The notes under the pieces were generated by a model. It made no database searches, had not been told where the DNA came from, and was given only the letters and a program-made list of their open reading frames with translations. Of a stretch of 64,000 bases of DNA, positions 48,286 to 59,146 are shown piece by piece. The stretch lies in NCBI RefSeq assembly GCF_963966145.1, contig NC_091054.1, positions 11,718,001 through 11,782,000 on the forward strand, in the 5' to 3' direction. The position numbers and the translations under genes were made by a program. The number at the start of each line of letters is the position of its first letter. Position 1 is the stretch's first letter. The stretch is from Tenebrio molitor (lineage: Eukaryota; Arthropoda; Insecta; Coleoptera; Tenebrionidae).

Positions 48286-48403
48286 CTTTCTTGAGAGCGG
48301 AGACTCATAACTGGCCTGGGAAATACTCCGTCTGCCAGACATTGTACCCGCATGAGTCCTTCTTCAGCGTCGAGTCGCCTCAAAAGAAGTTCCTTTTCGG
48401 GTA
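48286..48403 (-). CDS. Immunoglobulin-superfamily protein, exon encoding first half of an Ig domain
   Basis: The 118-nt exon lies between an acceptor (TTTTGTTTCAG|TACCCG) and a donor (GAAAG|GTAATT). It enters with two bases (previous exon ends in phase 1) and leaves in phase 2, matching exactly the exon at 41115..41278 across an intron of about 7.0 kb. It encodes PEKELLLRRLDAEEGLMRVQ then CLADGVFPRPVMSLRSQER. VQCLADGVFPRP is a typical Ig strand B-C region with the first cysteine. The usual core tryptophan after the PxP is absent (VMSLRS). The spliced domain has 52 residues between the two cysteines. It is probably one Ig domain of an extracellular receptor or adhesion protein. The upstream signal-peptide and first-Ig exons would lie above 48403, possibly beyond the window. 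Confidence 0.75.
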
Positions 48404-50201
48404 CTGAAACAAAACACAACATGAGACTCTACTCTGGGTTATTGTGGAACTTTTCAGAAATATGTTACTAATTTTGGAAATGAAGACAAAACAATTAGAG
48501 AGATTTGTGTTATCGACATCAGGGGAATCTGCCCTAATGTTGGAGTAAGTGCAAAGAGATCATGGAAACTTTCAACAAAGAGATAAATTCAAAGTTTTGT
48601 TAGTACTTACTCTGACACTTTTGCAGGACCCCAACGGAATGTGAGAGTGAATATTATATAAATTTTTGAAAAAATGTGACTGCTAGGTTGAGTCAGAGTA
48701 TACAGGGTGTAGTAAAAATGATGCGTAATATTTATGACACGCCAATCTACGTTGAATACCAAACAAAAAGTTCTAATTCGAATTTGGTCTTAGACGAGTA
48801 TTTCAGCAAATTCGAAAAGTTGCGCAAAATAAATATGTGTAAAATTTCTACATCGAACTGCAAATAAAAGTCCCTGATTGCCATCATTGACTAGGTCGAG
48901 TGATACTTTCAAAAATTGATTGGATTGGCTCAATTCGAAGCAAAGCCGATTAGAGCTGTACCGAGATTTGGAACGCTCGCGATTAACAGAGCGTTGTGAT
49001 TAGTGAAAAAGTTCTTTTGTGAAACGTCCGAGAGTGCCTCAATTATTTTAATTATCATCATTAGAACGATTTTTATCAGAAATCCGATATAACTTAATAA
49101 TCAGAACTGTAATGAAGTAGGTCACGAATAATCTGAGTGGATTTTGAGGGTCGAAAGTCTACAAGTTGAGCAGTGTTTGTTATCTCTTCCGCTCGAATAA
49201 TTTACTGAAAGAGAGAGGTTTTGTTTTTTTTCAAGCGAATCTCTTGATGTAGCATTAAAACGAAATATTTAAATAAACACCGATCAATATTCGAGGACAA
49301 CGCAGGATTCCATAGACACGTAAAAAGAGAAAAGTTTCGGTTTGAAAATATTAAAATAAATTACAACAGCCGGTTGCCATTAACTCATAAACGCTTTGCT
49401 CGCGAAGTTTCGACATAAAATTTTCAGTTAAGGGTGGAAGTGATCGATAAATTTAAAATTTCATCGGCGCTCTTTAAGAGGACGAGACGTTTTATACGTT
49501 TGTTCATTACATTTGTAACAAAGTTTCGGCGTTTTCCAAACTTTCCTCACAATACGTACGTCAATTTTACTCGGTTATCACGTCTTATTAGACTGAAACA
49601 GACGAATCATCGACGATTCTACTTCATATTCCTCAAATAATGTCTCACTGTACTTTCTCAATGGTAATACCAGATGCTGATGAAGTACCTTTGAAGGCAC
49701 GACTAATGCGATTTGCTTTAATAGAGACCAGATTTTTATGAGAAAGTTTTCTGCTCCTGATATGGTATGCTGTGCAATCGTCGCAAGTTTTCATCAAGTT
49801 TAATTAGGCTTCTTCCGTCAGATTATTACAAATTGAAATTGTAGACGTGATCCTGGCAGAACCTATTTAGTTACAGCTATTATTTCAAAAAGTTACTCAG
49901 CATGACTTCTATTTACGGAGCAATTTCAAACCATGATTAACGCTCTAAACCTAGTTTAGTATGTATGATGTCAAACTTTATTAAGCTGTAATTTTCTCTT
50001 CAGAACCTTTTACGGTAGTTAGTAATAAGAATTAAACACTAATCTCTTCTTCAAAATTAATTAGCCACTTGTAAATTGTCTCCGTAACATATGCTTTCCG
50101 TAGTCGCAAATTTATAATACTATTTGTAGTTCTTCAATCGTGAACATCTGAATGTTTAGTATGTTTTTAATACAGGGTCATTATAAATGATTGTCCCATC
50201 G
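48404..50201. other. Non-coding stretch
   Basis: No upstream Ig exon was identified. An isolated TACAGGGTGTAGTAAAAATG terminus at about 48703 marks one end of a TIR element whose other end was not found. A donor-like AGAGTAAGTA on the minus strand near 48605 has no convincing exon behind it. A second isolated TACAGGGTCATTATAAATGA terminus lies at 50171. Confidence 0.4.
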
Positions 50202-50380
50202 CAGTTGGCGTTGAAAACCCACACATATTTAAGATGTGCCGCTAGCTTCGCAACGTTAGACAAACTAGTAGACAAATTTACATTACCGCCAGCAGCGCTA
50301 CCTATCGGCGATGCTAGTCTCACTCATGTTATAAAGCTTGCGGCACATTCAACTACGTCACCAACGCCTACTACGATGAG
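50202..50380. mobile_element. Inverted-repeat element, GTAGTTGGCGTAGAAAACC family, copy 2
   Basis: The left end CAGTTGGCGTTGAAAACCCA with AGATGTGCCGCTAGC is mirrored by GCGGCACATTCAACTACGTC then ACCAACGCCTACTACGATG. It is related to 26681..26863. The next repeat (50382) abuts it. Confidence 0.65.
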
Positions 50381-50381
50381 A

Positions 50382-50492
50382 CAATCATTAAGAGTAGAAG
50401 TGAGTCTTTTTGTGCTAAACCCAGAGATTGAAGACCGAGACGAAGTCGAGGTCGCAACTGGGCGAAGCACAAAAAGACCTTCTACCTGATTA
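50382..50492 (+). repeat. Inverted-repeat element, GAGTAGAAG family, copy 4
   Basis: A well-preserved copy: ATCATTAAGAGTAGAAGTGA then GTCTTTTTGTGCTAA, the core GACCGAGACGAAGTCGAGGT and the end GGGCGAAGCACAAAAAGACC then TTCTAC. The 100-codon frame across it and the previous element is a by-product of the repeats. Confidence 0.88.
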
Positions 50493-51106
50493 TATTCACA
50501 TTAGTTCATTTTTCATCCAGACTATGTATGTACTTACAAGACAAATTGTTTTAGGTTTATTTTATTGATTTTATGTAAAACCATTACCGAGTTGATCGTT
50601 AGAATATTTTCTTACTTTTTTCTTCAGTTTTTTCTTCTGTCACCTTCGTATGCGTTTTGTTCCATTTTTTTCTGTTAATTCTAAGATTTCTTTCTCAATA
50701 ACATATACATGTTTCCTTCCATTTGTTTTAGTGCTCTAAAAATACATATACAAAAGTGACATCAAAGAAATGAAAACAACAAGACAATATTTTAAAGTAT
50801 GGCATTACTATGTAGCAATGATAATTTAGTTATTTGGGAAATATAAAAGTAGATAAGGGTAATAAAGCTAAAACATGGGGGTAGTTAAATTGATCGTATT
50901 ATCTCGTGCGTGTAAATAAAGTCCACATTTCTATAAATGCCATTGCAGCTCGTGCACGCCATATTTCATTTTTCTGTTGATACTATATAAATATTTAGGA
51001 AATAAGTTTTCCTGAGTCCACACGTTTTCAAATCATGCAAGGCCGGCGACGCTTTGCTAATTGGATCCGAAAGGTTTTCATATGAATCAAATTGAGAAAT
51101 CTCTTA

Positions 51107-51133
51107 CGTCACTATTATTTAATAGTGACGTAT
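51107..51133. repeat. Short perfect palindrome
   Basis: ACGTCACTATTATTTAATAG then TGACGT folds with 12-bp arms around a 3-nt loop. It has no T-run and no known role. Confidence 0.6.
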
Positions 51134-51729
51134 AGTATTATAGCTAACCGGTACAAAACACATGATAAATAATTCAGTTTTGTTTTTTAACTCAAAACAA
51201 AATTTCACAAGGTACACAATTTGCCATTCCATACAGATGTAATAAAAAATATTTTGTGTTTCTGTGTTGTTTCAGCCTTCGTGTCCTACGTAAAACAGCA
51301 AAACAAAATAAACAAGTAAATAAAAAATAAAGCATCAACTTGCGTCTAACTGTATTAATATAAAAAATCGTATGTATAATTATTATGTTTGGGAAAATCA
51401 TATCGATTTTCGCCAGGTTGGTGAGACATTTGTGATTTAAATTGACGTTCTTGTCAAAGTGACTTAATTTTGAATTCAATGACAACAAAAAAAGTCTACT
51501 ATGATGTTTTTGTTGAAAATCGCTTGGTCCCTTTTCATCGAAATAATCAACATTTGTATAAGGCATTATTAGCTCAACCGTTACTTTTTGTGGGGTTCTA
51601 TCACAGGTTAAAATATCTGCACCACCTTCAAAGTCACCCTGTATATCTAAGAAAATTCTGAAAAGAAAACACAATTTTACAAATATTTGAAATGTAGCGT
51701 CAATTAAAATAGGATAAACATTTTTGAAA

Positions 51730-52059
51730 ATGGTTCGTGTTCAACAAAGACAGAATTCGAACGTTTTCTTGCTGGATAATTATCTTGTACATTTTCAAGC
51801 AACCCAAACAAAAACAATGAAATTTTTGTTTAACAATGAGAATGACATCAAAACATCGAACTCCGTGTTTGCGCTTTGCTGTACAAATTCTGAGAAAAGA
51901 ACTAAAAACCAATTACACCATATTTTAAAATGGGTCAGAAAATTTAACAGAAATAAAAATGATTCAAATACAGATAAATCAACAGTTGAAGCGCAAGATA
52001 CTCGTAATCTAAAAGATGGATCTAATTTAGAATTACATATGGGATGTTATGACAATTAA
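51730..52059 (+). CDS. Small hypothetical ORF, 109 codons, with downstream AATAAA
   Basis: The frame starts at ATG (AAAATGG context) and encodes MVRVQQRQNSNVFLLDNYLV, then polar, lysine/asparagine-rich sequence with LHHILKWVRKFNRNKND and an end LELHMGCYDN before TAA. AATAAA follows 46 nt after the stop (52105). Composition is less AT-homopolymeric than random frames here, and both a start and a processing signal are present. No domain, signal peptide or membrane segment was recognised. It could be a small gene, a last exon or chance. A TIR-element terminus (CACCCTGTA, about 51637..51645) lies 85 bp upstream. Confidence 0.3.
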   Translation: MVRVQQRQNSNVFLLDNYLVHFQATQTKTMKFLFNNENDIKTSNSVFALCCTNSEKRTKNQLHHILKWVRKFNRNKNDSNTDKSTVEAQDTRNLKDGSNLELHMGCYDN

Positions 52060-53699
52060 GTCGGCATGACTTGGAATGTAATAATTGATAACTTAACAGT
52101 CAATAATAAAGCATCAATCGAATTCAACAGTGGGACAGGTAAACTCCAGAAATTGTACATATTAGTTTAGCAGCTAAACAAATTTAATTAACATCGAATA
52201 ACGACTATACTTTGCAGTCTAAAATAAATCTATGCAAATTAATCATATCAAATCGGGAAAACGATTCCTTTAAACGCAGGATATTTACTAAATGGTTTAG
52301 TGGAGCAGAATTTCGAGAGAACAGGAAACCCTTAGGCTACTAGTGGCAGCAAATCCCAACTTGCCGTAAGCAAAATCGATAAGTTTAATTGATTCACAAA
52401 GTGAGAAAGACGTTCAACCTAGTTTTTATTAATTATAGATGACGTCTGATTAAAATCGGTATGAATATTCCAGTCGACTTTTGTAAGAGGAAAAGCTGGA
52501 AGGTTTGTGCAAGTATTTAAAAATTCCGTTTGATAGGTACTTTTGTAAAGCGTTTTTACCACAGATTTTTAAATCAAAAGTATAATTATCAAGAAATAAA
52601 TTTGTTGTAGAGATATTTTAATTGGTAAAGTTTCGATTTTATCTTAGACTGTTGAGTTGTTAGATTCGAAACTCCCTAATTTAATTAATGGTCGGTCTTT
52701 GTATAAATAATTCAACGTCGAGGGTGACTTTTGTCGTATAATAATATTCAGCACGGCTGAAAAGATGTAACAAATGTTCTCCTTCTATAACAAAACTTTT
52801 ATTTATCTTACCCTCTAATTAGATGCAGAGTTCGTTCGAGCACAAGTCAACAGTCCTTCCGTGACTGAAGCCGTTCAGTTTTATGATTCAGATACTCGAA
52901 AACTTCCAACTTTCTGAGCCGGACGGAGTTAAAATTGATATAGCACGAAGGCCGTGTCGATATTCGCTACGGCCAAATTTGTTTATTTTTCCCCGGCTGT
53001 GTTGGTGTTTTTTGCTGATTTCCTCTTTTTCGCTTTCATTTGGACCGTCCGCTTAGATTCTGGGCGGGTTAAAGAGCCGCCGTTAGTGGCGTTGCCGACT
53101 ACATCCTGATGCTCTACAGCCGATGGATTTACATCCTTTAGGCATTACTTATGCATGCATGCACCCAGTTGGACTCCGCGACTGGAGAATTAATGGCGCA
53201 ACGCCAGCTTGCCCCATTTATGCGCACTAAATGTTGCACCTATTCAAATATATCACAGGAATATCTATGGCCGATTCTATGGGCGCCCTAATGGCCGACT
53301 ACACACACCATTGGCCATCTAATCGCTACTAAGCGGCCGGAAAAGCGACCAGCTAACCTCGCACGAACCAGAATACAACTTTTCTTTCAAATTAAACCAA
53401 AATTTGTCAGGCGGATTCAATAGATCTATAGACAATTTTTAATTATAGTCCGATGTATCAATTAAAAAGCAGAACAACTGTCATATTGCTATTTCTTTTC
53501 AACATAATGTAAACAAATTATTGAATTCTTGTACGTATTGTATTAAGCGTGTCCCACTATGCATCTCGCTTTAGCATGTGTGATTCGAGCAAGACACGAG
53601 TTGTACGTTTATTACATTAGCGACGTCAAATTTTTAGGTTACGTTTCAACCACATTATTTGTGATAGTTTTGTTTAATTTTGCTTGAAATGTCCTCCGT
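52060..53699. other. Non-coding stretch with a GC-rich patch
   Basis: The interval about 52860..53390 is clearly richer in GC than its surroundings (e.g. GCGGGTTAAAGAGCCGCCGT), repeats ATGGCC-type words, and shows no consistent reading frame. It looks like conserved non-coding or regulatory DNA rather than an exon. The rest is AT-rich. Confidence 0.4.
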
Positions 53700-53803
53700 A
53701 TGATGCCAACGAAAAGCATGTGGACAGATTCATTTACAGAATTTGTAAATTGCAAAAATAATATTGGAATTGCGCGGAAACTTGCAAGACTGGAAGTTAA
53801 CAG
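53700..53803 (+). CDS. Candidate first coding exon (unproven)
   Basis: An ATG-initiated open stretch of 34 codons plus two bases encodes MMPTKSMWTDSFTEFVNCKN then NIGIARKLARLEVN and ends at a strong donor AACAG|GTAAGG (53804). The phase would be 2. No matching downstream exon was found on the plus strand, and an out-of-frame ATG with an early stop lies just upstream (53689). It is included because of the coding-like composition and the near-consensus donor. It may equally be chance. Confidence 0.22.
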
Positions 53804-54261
53804 GTAAGGGGGTAAACTAATTCATGGCGTTGCCGAAACAAAATCTAGGAAGAAAGAAAGACAGTCTAAACGTGGTCGTTTAGTGCTGTTTTCAACAATT
53901 TTTAATATATCTGACCTATTAGTTGATATGTAAATAGTTATCAAAAGGGTTCTGAAGGGAGCGGTTTTTTGAAAGACAAAATTAAAACGGAGGAATGAAT
54001 TTGCAGAAAAACCAACAAAGCACGAAAGAACACAACTCAAAATCTTAAAAATTGAAATTTGTTATGGTATCTGTCTCATGTTGCCTAAATAAATTTTTAA
54101 ATATTGGTAGAACCATGCACTGCTGTCAAATGTCGAAACTCGAAAGCAGACGCAGGTCATGTCGACTTCTTGATTTGGACTAAGCTCATCGGACTATAAA
54201 AAAAAAGGACTATAGTTCGATTCACAAATTATTTTTGTTTTTTTTTACTGTTATTTGTGTT

Positions 54262-54452
54262 AATTTAAATTTTCCGTCAAAGTTAGCATTGTAGAGTTGA
54301 TTGTAAACGCACCATTCAGTAAAAACCCAAACAACGCAAAAAGTGAGGTTAGATTTGATTTAAACAGCTGATTCGTGATCTGTAAATCCGTGGTGCTTTC
54401 ACAATCGACTCTTCAACGTCAACTTTGAGGAGAAATTTAAATGAACACTCGA
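54262..54452. mobile_element. MITE, TCGGGTGTTCATTTAAA family, copy 4
   Basis: Orientation is reversed relative to 7054. It contains GTAGAGTTGATTGTAAACGC on the left and ACAATCGACTCTTCAACGTC then AAATGAACACTCGA on the right. The left terminal block is degraded. Confidence 0.75.
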
Positions 54453-54840
54453 TATATGTACTTTGGTACAGTGTTTGATTTCTTTTTCAGCCCCGAACGA
54501 AGCCTAAGGTCATCAGCTTCGAAAAATTAAAGCTTCAGAGGGCGGAATAAAAGGCAACATTAGCGGGCAACTCAGAAACCAACAAGAGATCCACGATAAA
54601 CTTGTAATTTTATGTGTTCCACTAAATCCAGCAATACCCGTATATGTAAATATCAAGTGTAACCTATGAGGGTGAATAGGTTAGGGCCGCAAAAATACAT
54701 AAAAACGCTGTTGTGTGGGCCCAGCAGAACATACGGAACACATAAAATATATCAAACATAAATTTTACGTCCGCCCAGAGGACCCACAAAATTTATTCTC
54801 ACGCATTCAGCGGTCGCAAATATTTGCCCGTTTTTCTAAT

Positions 54841-55020
54841 CGGGAATTAATTCGCAGATAAACGATTCAAGGCACTAATTAAAAGCCTCCTCCGGATCAT
54901 GAAATCTTTTAATTAGCCTCCGGCTTAATATTTATCGCTTTTAAGCCTCATCAAGTAATTAACCGTCAAAACTATCGCCGCTTTGTGGCCTCTGTCAATA
55001 TTATTATGTGAAATTAATTA
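54841..55020. promoter_or_regulatory. Cluster of TAATTA homeodomain-type motifs in a GC-mixed block
   Basis: ATTA/TAATTA cores appear at least five times in 180 bp (GGAATTAATT, CTAATTAAAAGC, TTTAATTAGC, AGTAATTAACC, AATTAATTACC), interleaved with GCCTCC, CCTCCGG and TATCGC words. This is the look of a homeodomain-bound enhancer, but AT-rich DNA makes such sites common. It is a suggestion only. Confidence 0.25.
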
Positions 55021-55465
55021 CCCTGGCAGTCAATTTATTATATGCAACTAGCTGAACACGAGAACACCCAAGTCTGTCAGTGACGTGTTGCTGATTACAA
55101 TTGTAAATAACATTAACATAAAATGCATTTTGGACATGTTTAATATTTTAACCGTGCTCATATATTTCATTATTTTCAATGATGCGTGTTGTATTTGTTT
55201 TATGAAAAGTAGAGTGTAATTATTTAGAATTAATTACCTGGATAATTGATTTATGTAAAATATTAACGGCTTATTTCGATTTCACAACTACAAAATGGCT
55301 GACTTTGTTGATTTATGAGCTACGCTTAGATTATTAAATTCGAGGAAAGTTCGTGTCAACATCGAATTATTTACGATTTTACATTGCCTTATTGCAGGGA
55401 AAAATTTTAATGAAAATTGTCTGGTAATGTTCTAATTATTTAACTGTGAAATGAACGTACCTATA

Positions 55466-56565
55466 CAGGGTGTCTCAGCTAAGACTTTCGAGCCTAATAT
55501 CTCGGTTATTTGCCAACGGATTTTAATGAAATTTAAAATGCAGATATTTTAGACCGTGAAGGTTCAATTAGTAATAATAAAATTACCTCAAGTTAAAAAA
55601 TGTAATTTTAACACATGTTTCCTTTATCGAAAATTATACGCGATTATTATTGGATTGTTAAACATTAAAAATAGGGGTCTACATAAACAATTAAATCACT
55701 TGTCTGATTCAACGAAAAGATTAGATTTTGTCGTTAAAAATTTAATGTAAAATTTGAAGATATTTCAGCATCTTTTGAAACAACTGATGATTAATTGCCA
55801 AGCAACATTTTGTGCACCCTTTAAAGTCTGTCAAAATTGGGCGCGCTTTATTAGAAACGTCAAAACTCTAAAAATAGACTAAAGCAGCAGAAATTTCAAT
55901 ATTGTTGAAAAAGGAAAAAAAATTTCCCCAAGGTGAGTGCCGTAAGAACTTCAATGACACAATTTGTTTTCTCGTGGAACACTATCCAAATGTAGGCTTT
56001 ACAAAATGTAAGGTTAAGAGAGTCGTCAATTTATTTGAAGACACAGGAAGCGTACGTGAAATAAATTACCTTGCTAAAATATCCCGATCGTGTGTTAGTC
56101 CTTTATGGAAGAATTAAAGCATTAAAGCAATAAATTACGTCCAAATGTTGTCTTTAACTTTGTTTGTAAGGTTAGCAAGGTAAACGTCAAATATGTCACC
56201 TGCGCTTCTGCGAAAAGGGATGACCAAAATTCTGCAAAATTGCGCGTTTGTTTCATACGCGTCTACGTTTTTGCATTTGCAGCCACATTTAACACAGTTT
56301 TTTGCTTTTTTCTTGCAAACCAGACGTCTTTCAAGGACGAGTTTTCCCCTACAGCATTTTTTATTGACGATCAATTTTTTATGTAAATCTTAATTGATTC
56401 AACATTTTAAAAAGGCATGTAAAAATTACGTTTTTAAGACTTGGGTGATAGCATTAATGGGATTTTATTCTTCACCGTCTAAAATATCTACATTTTAAAT
56501 TTCACAAAAATCCGCTGGAAAATAACTGAGTTATTAGGGTCGAAAATCTTAGCTGAGACACCCTG
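55466..56565. mobile_element. 1.1-kb TIR element, CAGGGTGTCTCAGCTAAGA family, with transposase relic
   Basis: It is flanked by TA. Ends are CAGGGTGTCTCAGCTAAGAC and the inverse, and the arms match for about 100 bp (TAGACCGTGAAG, CGGTCTAAAATATCTACATT). The interior holds a broken transposase N-terminus (55902..56117). Arms much longer than standard Tc1 ends and a short interior suggest an internally deleted element. Confidence 0.88.
55902..56117 (+). pseudogene. Transposase helix-turn-helix relic inside the 55466 element
   Basis: The frame (TTG start) reads NDTICFLVEHYPNVGFTK then KVKRVVNLFEDTGSVREI. The spacing of a first helix, a tyrosine-proline and the L-F-E-x-T-G-S-V block matches the DNA-binding N-terminus of mariner/Tc1-like insect transposases (DUF4817-type HTH). 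It ends early at TAA, and the catalytic DDE region is missing from the element, so it is a remnant. Confidence 0.55.
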
Positions 56566-56698
56566 TACATTCTTCGATAAAAATTTTGATATTCACTTAA
56601 ATCAATAAAAAACTGACGCCTATGAACTCTTTTCCGCATGATTGAAAAATATTTGTCAAGTTGGCAGTTCGATGAAATTCTTCAAAAAATAGTAGATT

Positions 56699-56805
56699 AT
56701 ATCATTAGGAGTAGAAGTGAGTCTTTTTGTGCTAAGCACAGAGATTGAAGACCGAGACGAACTTGAGGTCGACAACTGGGCGAAGCACCTTCTACTCTGA
56801 ATTAT
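56699..56805 (+). repeat. Inverted-repeat element, GAGTAGAAG family, copy 5
   Basis: ATATCATTAGGAGTAGAAGT to ACCTTCTACTCTGAATTATA. A CACAAAAAG piece is deleted near the right end. It is followed by 0.55 kb that is also repeated, inverted, upstream of the copy at 62132. Confidence 0.85.
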
Positions 56806-57370
56806 ACAAGACTATTTTATCATCAAGCGGATCACAAAAAAAAAATCATTTTCTTTTGCTACAGTTACAGTAAAATGACAATTTTCAAATTTTAAGACGC
56901 CAGTACTATTCCTAGTTCTCTTGTTGCAATATTATATTAGTAGTAGGTACTTGATGGTTCAATAATATTAGTAATGTCTACGAAAGTCTAAAGTCTAATT
57001 TTTAACGTTGAACGGCCATTTTGCTATAGTATATTTATTTGACTCTGAAGGCCCGACTAAAATTATTTTCCATAAGGGTTACTTTTGTCTCATTCATAAT
57101 TCTTGTCAAATCAGGTAGAAACTCCGAGCGGCGAACGAATATTCAATCCCTCATCTGCAGGGAGCGTTTTTAGTAAATTCAGATTTCATAGTAATACTTT
57201 GGAAAATACAACTACACAATGTCGCTTCCTGTGTTTGGTGAATATTATAGTTTTATTAGTCGGGCTTTCAGAGTCAGAAATATGTCCTAAGTCCGGTTAA
57301 AAAAAAGCCACTTTAACCGTTTCTATTGAGATACACAGTTTTGCTACCTCTTGAAGATAAAACATTTTTG
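56806..57370 (+). repeat. Extended flank of copy 5, inverted homolog of 61520..62131
   Basis: Shared blocks with the inverse of 61520..62131 are TTTTATCATCAAGCGGATCA (56815), CAAATTTTAAG ... CTCTTGTTGCAAT, TGAACGGCCATTTTGC and CACTTTAACCGTTTCTAT with GAGATACACA (57311). Divergence between blocks is high. It is interrupted by a 237-bp inverted-repeat element at 57040..57276. Confidence 0.65.
57040..57276. mobile_element. Inverted-repeat element, TGACTCTGAAGGCCCGACTA
   Basis: Termini TGACTCTGAAGGCCCGACTA then AAA and the inverse TTTATTAGTCGGGCTTTCAG then AGTCA span 237 bp. It is non-coding. A target duplication was not resolved. Confidence 0.65.
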
Positions 57371-59045
57371 AAGCGGATCTCTGTAAATTAATAGTGAATC
57401 TAAATCGATTGTATTTGAAAAGACGAAAAAAGCTACAAATATCTTTCCAGATGGTTTTTATATTCAATGTAACAGTTCCAGCTCTGATTGATTTTTTAAT
57501 TTTGCGAAAAATGTTTCGTTCTGAATCCTGTTTTCCCCGTTATAAATTTCATTAACAAATGCGTCTGTCCCCAAATGAACACATATTTTGCCAACATCAT
57601 AATTGTGATTGCCTCAATTCGTTTGGCACGAATCGCTGACTTATACACAAAAGTTTCAGACTTTTTTAGTTCCACATGACTCGATTCTTATTATAAAACT
57701 GATTTGATTTTGAAGGTATCCTGTGAACGGTGTTGTGATCGAGTTCGTTCATTCGGAGTACACCTATTGTCCCATATGATTGAGTTCGATCAATGCCATC
57801 CAGTCATTGACAAATGTATTCACAGCTACTAAAGACCAATTAAATTTGACATGTCTATATCCATACTATCAATTATAATTATGTTGGTATGCATGGAATG
57901 GTGGAATGAAGAGAAGACAGATCTGTTTGATAGCATTTAATTAATTTGCCACATCACACCGTTGAATAAATTCTAATTGCGTCAAATCTAGTTAGACATC
58001 AATTACCGTTCTCTAATATCCTAATAGTTTTTGTATTTTTTTGATATGAGATAATCGGAATTACGTGCCAGTAAATACAATCTGATTTTGTTGTAACGAA
58101 CAGGAGATTAATCACGCTTGATGTAAAACTGGTAAGAGCAACAATAAAAACGTCAGTTCTAGAGCTTTTATCACAGAAAACATTATTAGTAATATTCCAA
58201 AAATGTGTAGACATATTATAAGGTAGTGTAGGTATAATATAGTAGAAGGAAAAAACATAATACAGTCGGATATGTCATCCAGAAATTTATTCGTCATTTT
58301 ATTGCTTGGACATAGCCTCGTAAAAATGTCGCAATTATGTAGGTTTTATTTTCGGGAATACATTACTTTTTTCTGTTTTTATTGCTGACAAAAACACTGA
58401 TTTTAAACAACGTTGCCAAACGATCGATTTGTTTGATGAATGTGAACACATGTTGTATCAAATGGCTATGCGGATTCTCTAATTACTCTCAGTTTTGTAC
58501 ATTATTTGTACTTTTCAACAACTAATATTTAAATAAAGTTTGTAGTGTTTCATTTATTCGGAGAACGTTGCCAATGATTTATCAGGGTATGTTTCGATAG
58601 AGAATTAAAGCAATCATTCTAACTGCAAACTTTTACCGCAATTAAATATTTCACCATTTACGCTATCCGACCAAGTGCACATAATTTATTTCAACTTTGT
58701 TGAATTCACAACGAATTTTCTGTCAATATTTATAATAAACAGGCATTTACCAGACCGGCGCCTCCATCAGAATTACCTACGTACTGCTGAAAACAGTTTA
58801 AAACTTTTCCTGGACCTTATTTACACAACATTTTCTACTTTTGTCTTTGTATCTATGTAATTTCTAATACATATTTATTTTAAATGTCACTCTAGAATTG
58901 TATATAAAAAAGTTACGAAGTCAAAACTGCTGAATAGTAGAAAATATCAAATGGCTTCCATGTTCTGTAAGGTCTATTTGTCTGTGATTTTTTTTTTTTC
59001 GTTCATGGATCTGAAGCTTCTTGCAAACTGCATCAAACACTCACA
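57371..59045. other. Non-coding stretch
   Basis: AT-rich, with no supported exon. ORFs at 57999..58297 (two overlapping frames) and 58675..58860 have no recognisable domain. Confidence 0.45.
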
Positions 59046-59146
59046 AGTAGGCGTTGAAGAGTCGATCGTGAACGCACCACGGATTACGCTGCGGATCACG
59101 GATCATTTGTTTAAATCTAACCTCACTTTTTGCGTTGATTTTTAGC
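59046..59146. mobile_element. MITE, TCGGGTGTTCATTTAAA family, truncated copy 5
   Basis: It retains GTAGGCGTTGAAGAGTCGAT then CGTGAACGCACCACGG and AAATCTAACCTCACTTTTTG. Both terminal blocks and the right arm are missing. Confidence 0.7.

Noticed and set aside
50187..50489. 100-codon plus-strand open frame
   Set aside because: It runs across two unrelated repeat elements (50202..50380 and 50382..50492) and so cannot be a host gene.
51192..51674. 160-codon minus-strand open frame
   Set aside because: It begins inside a TIR-element terminus (TACAGGGTGACTTTGAAGG inverted), starts with GTG, is strongly hydrophobic/AT-driven in its second half and has no domain; probably transposon sequence plus chance.
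56135..56374. Cysteine-rich 79-codon minus-strand frame in the 55466 element
   Set aside because: The KCGCKCK stretch is the only notable part; it overlaps degenerate transposon sequence and starts from the repeat interior, so a zinc-binding protein is not supported.
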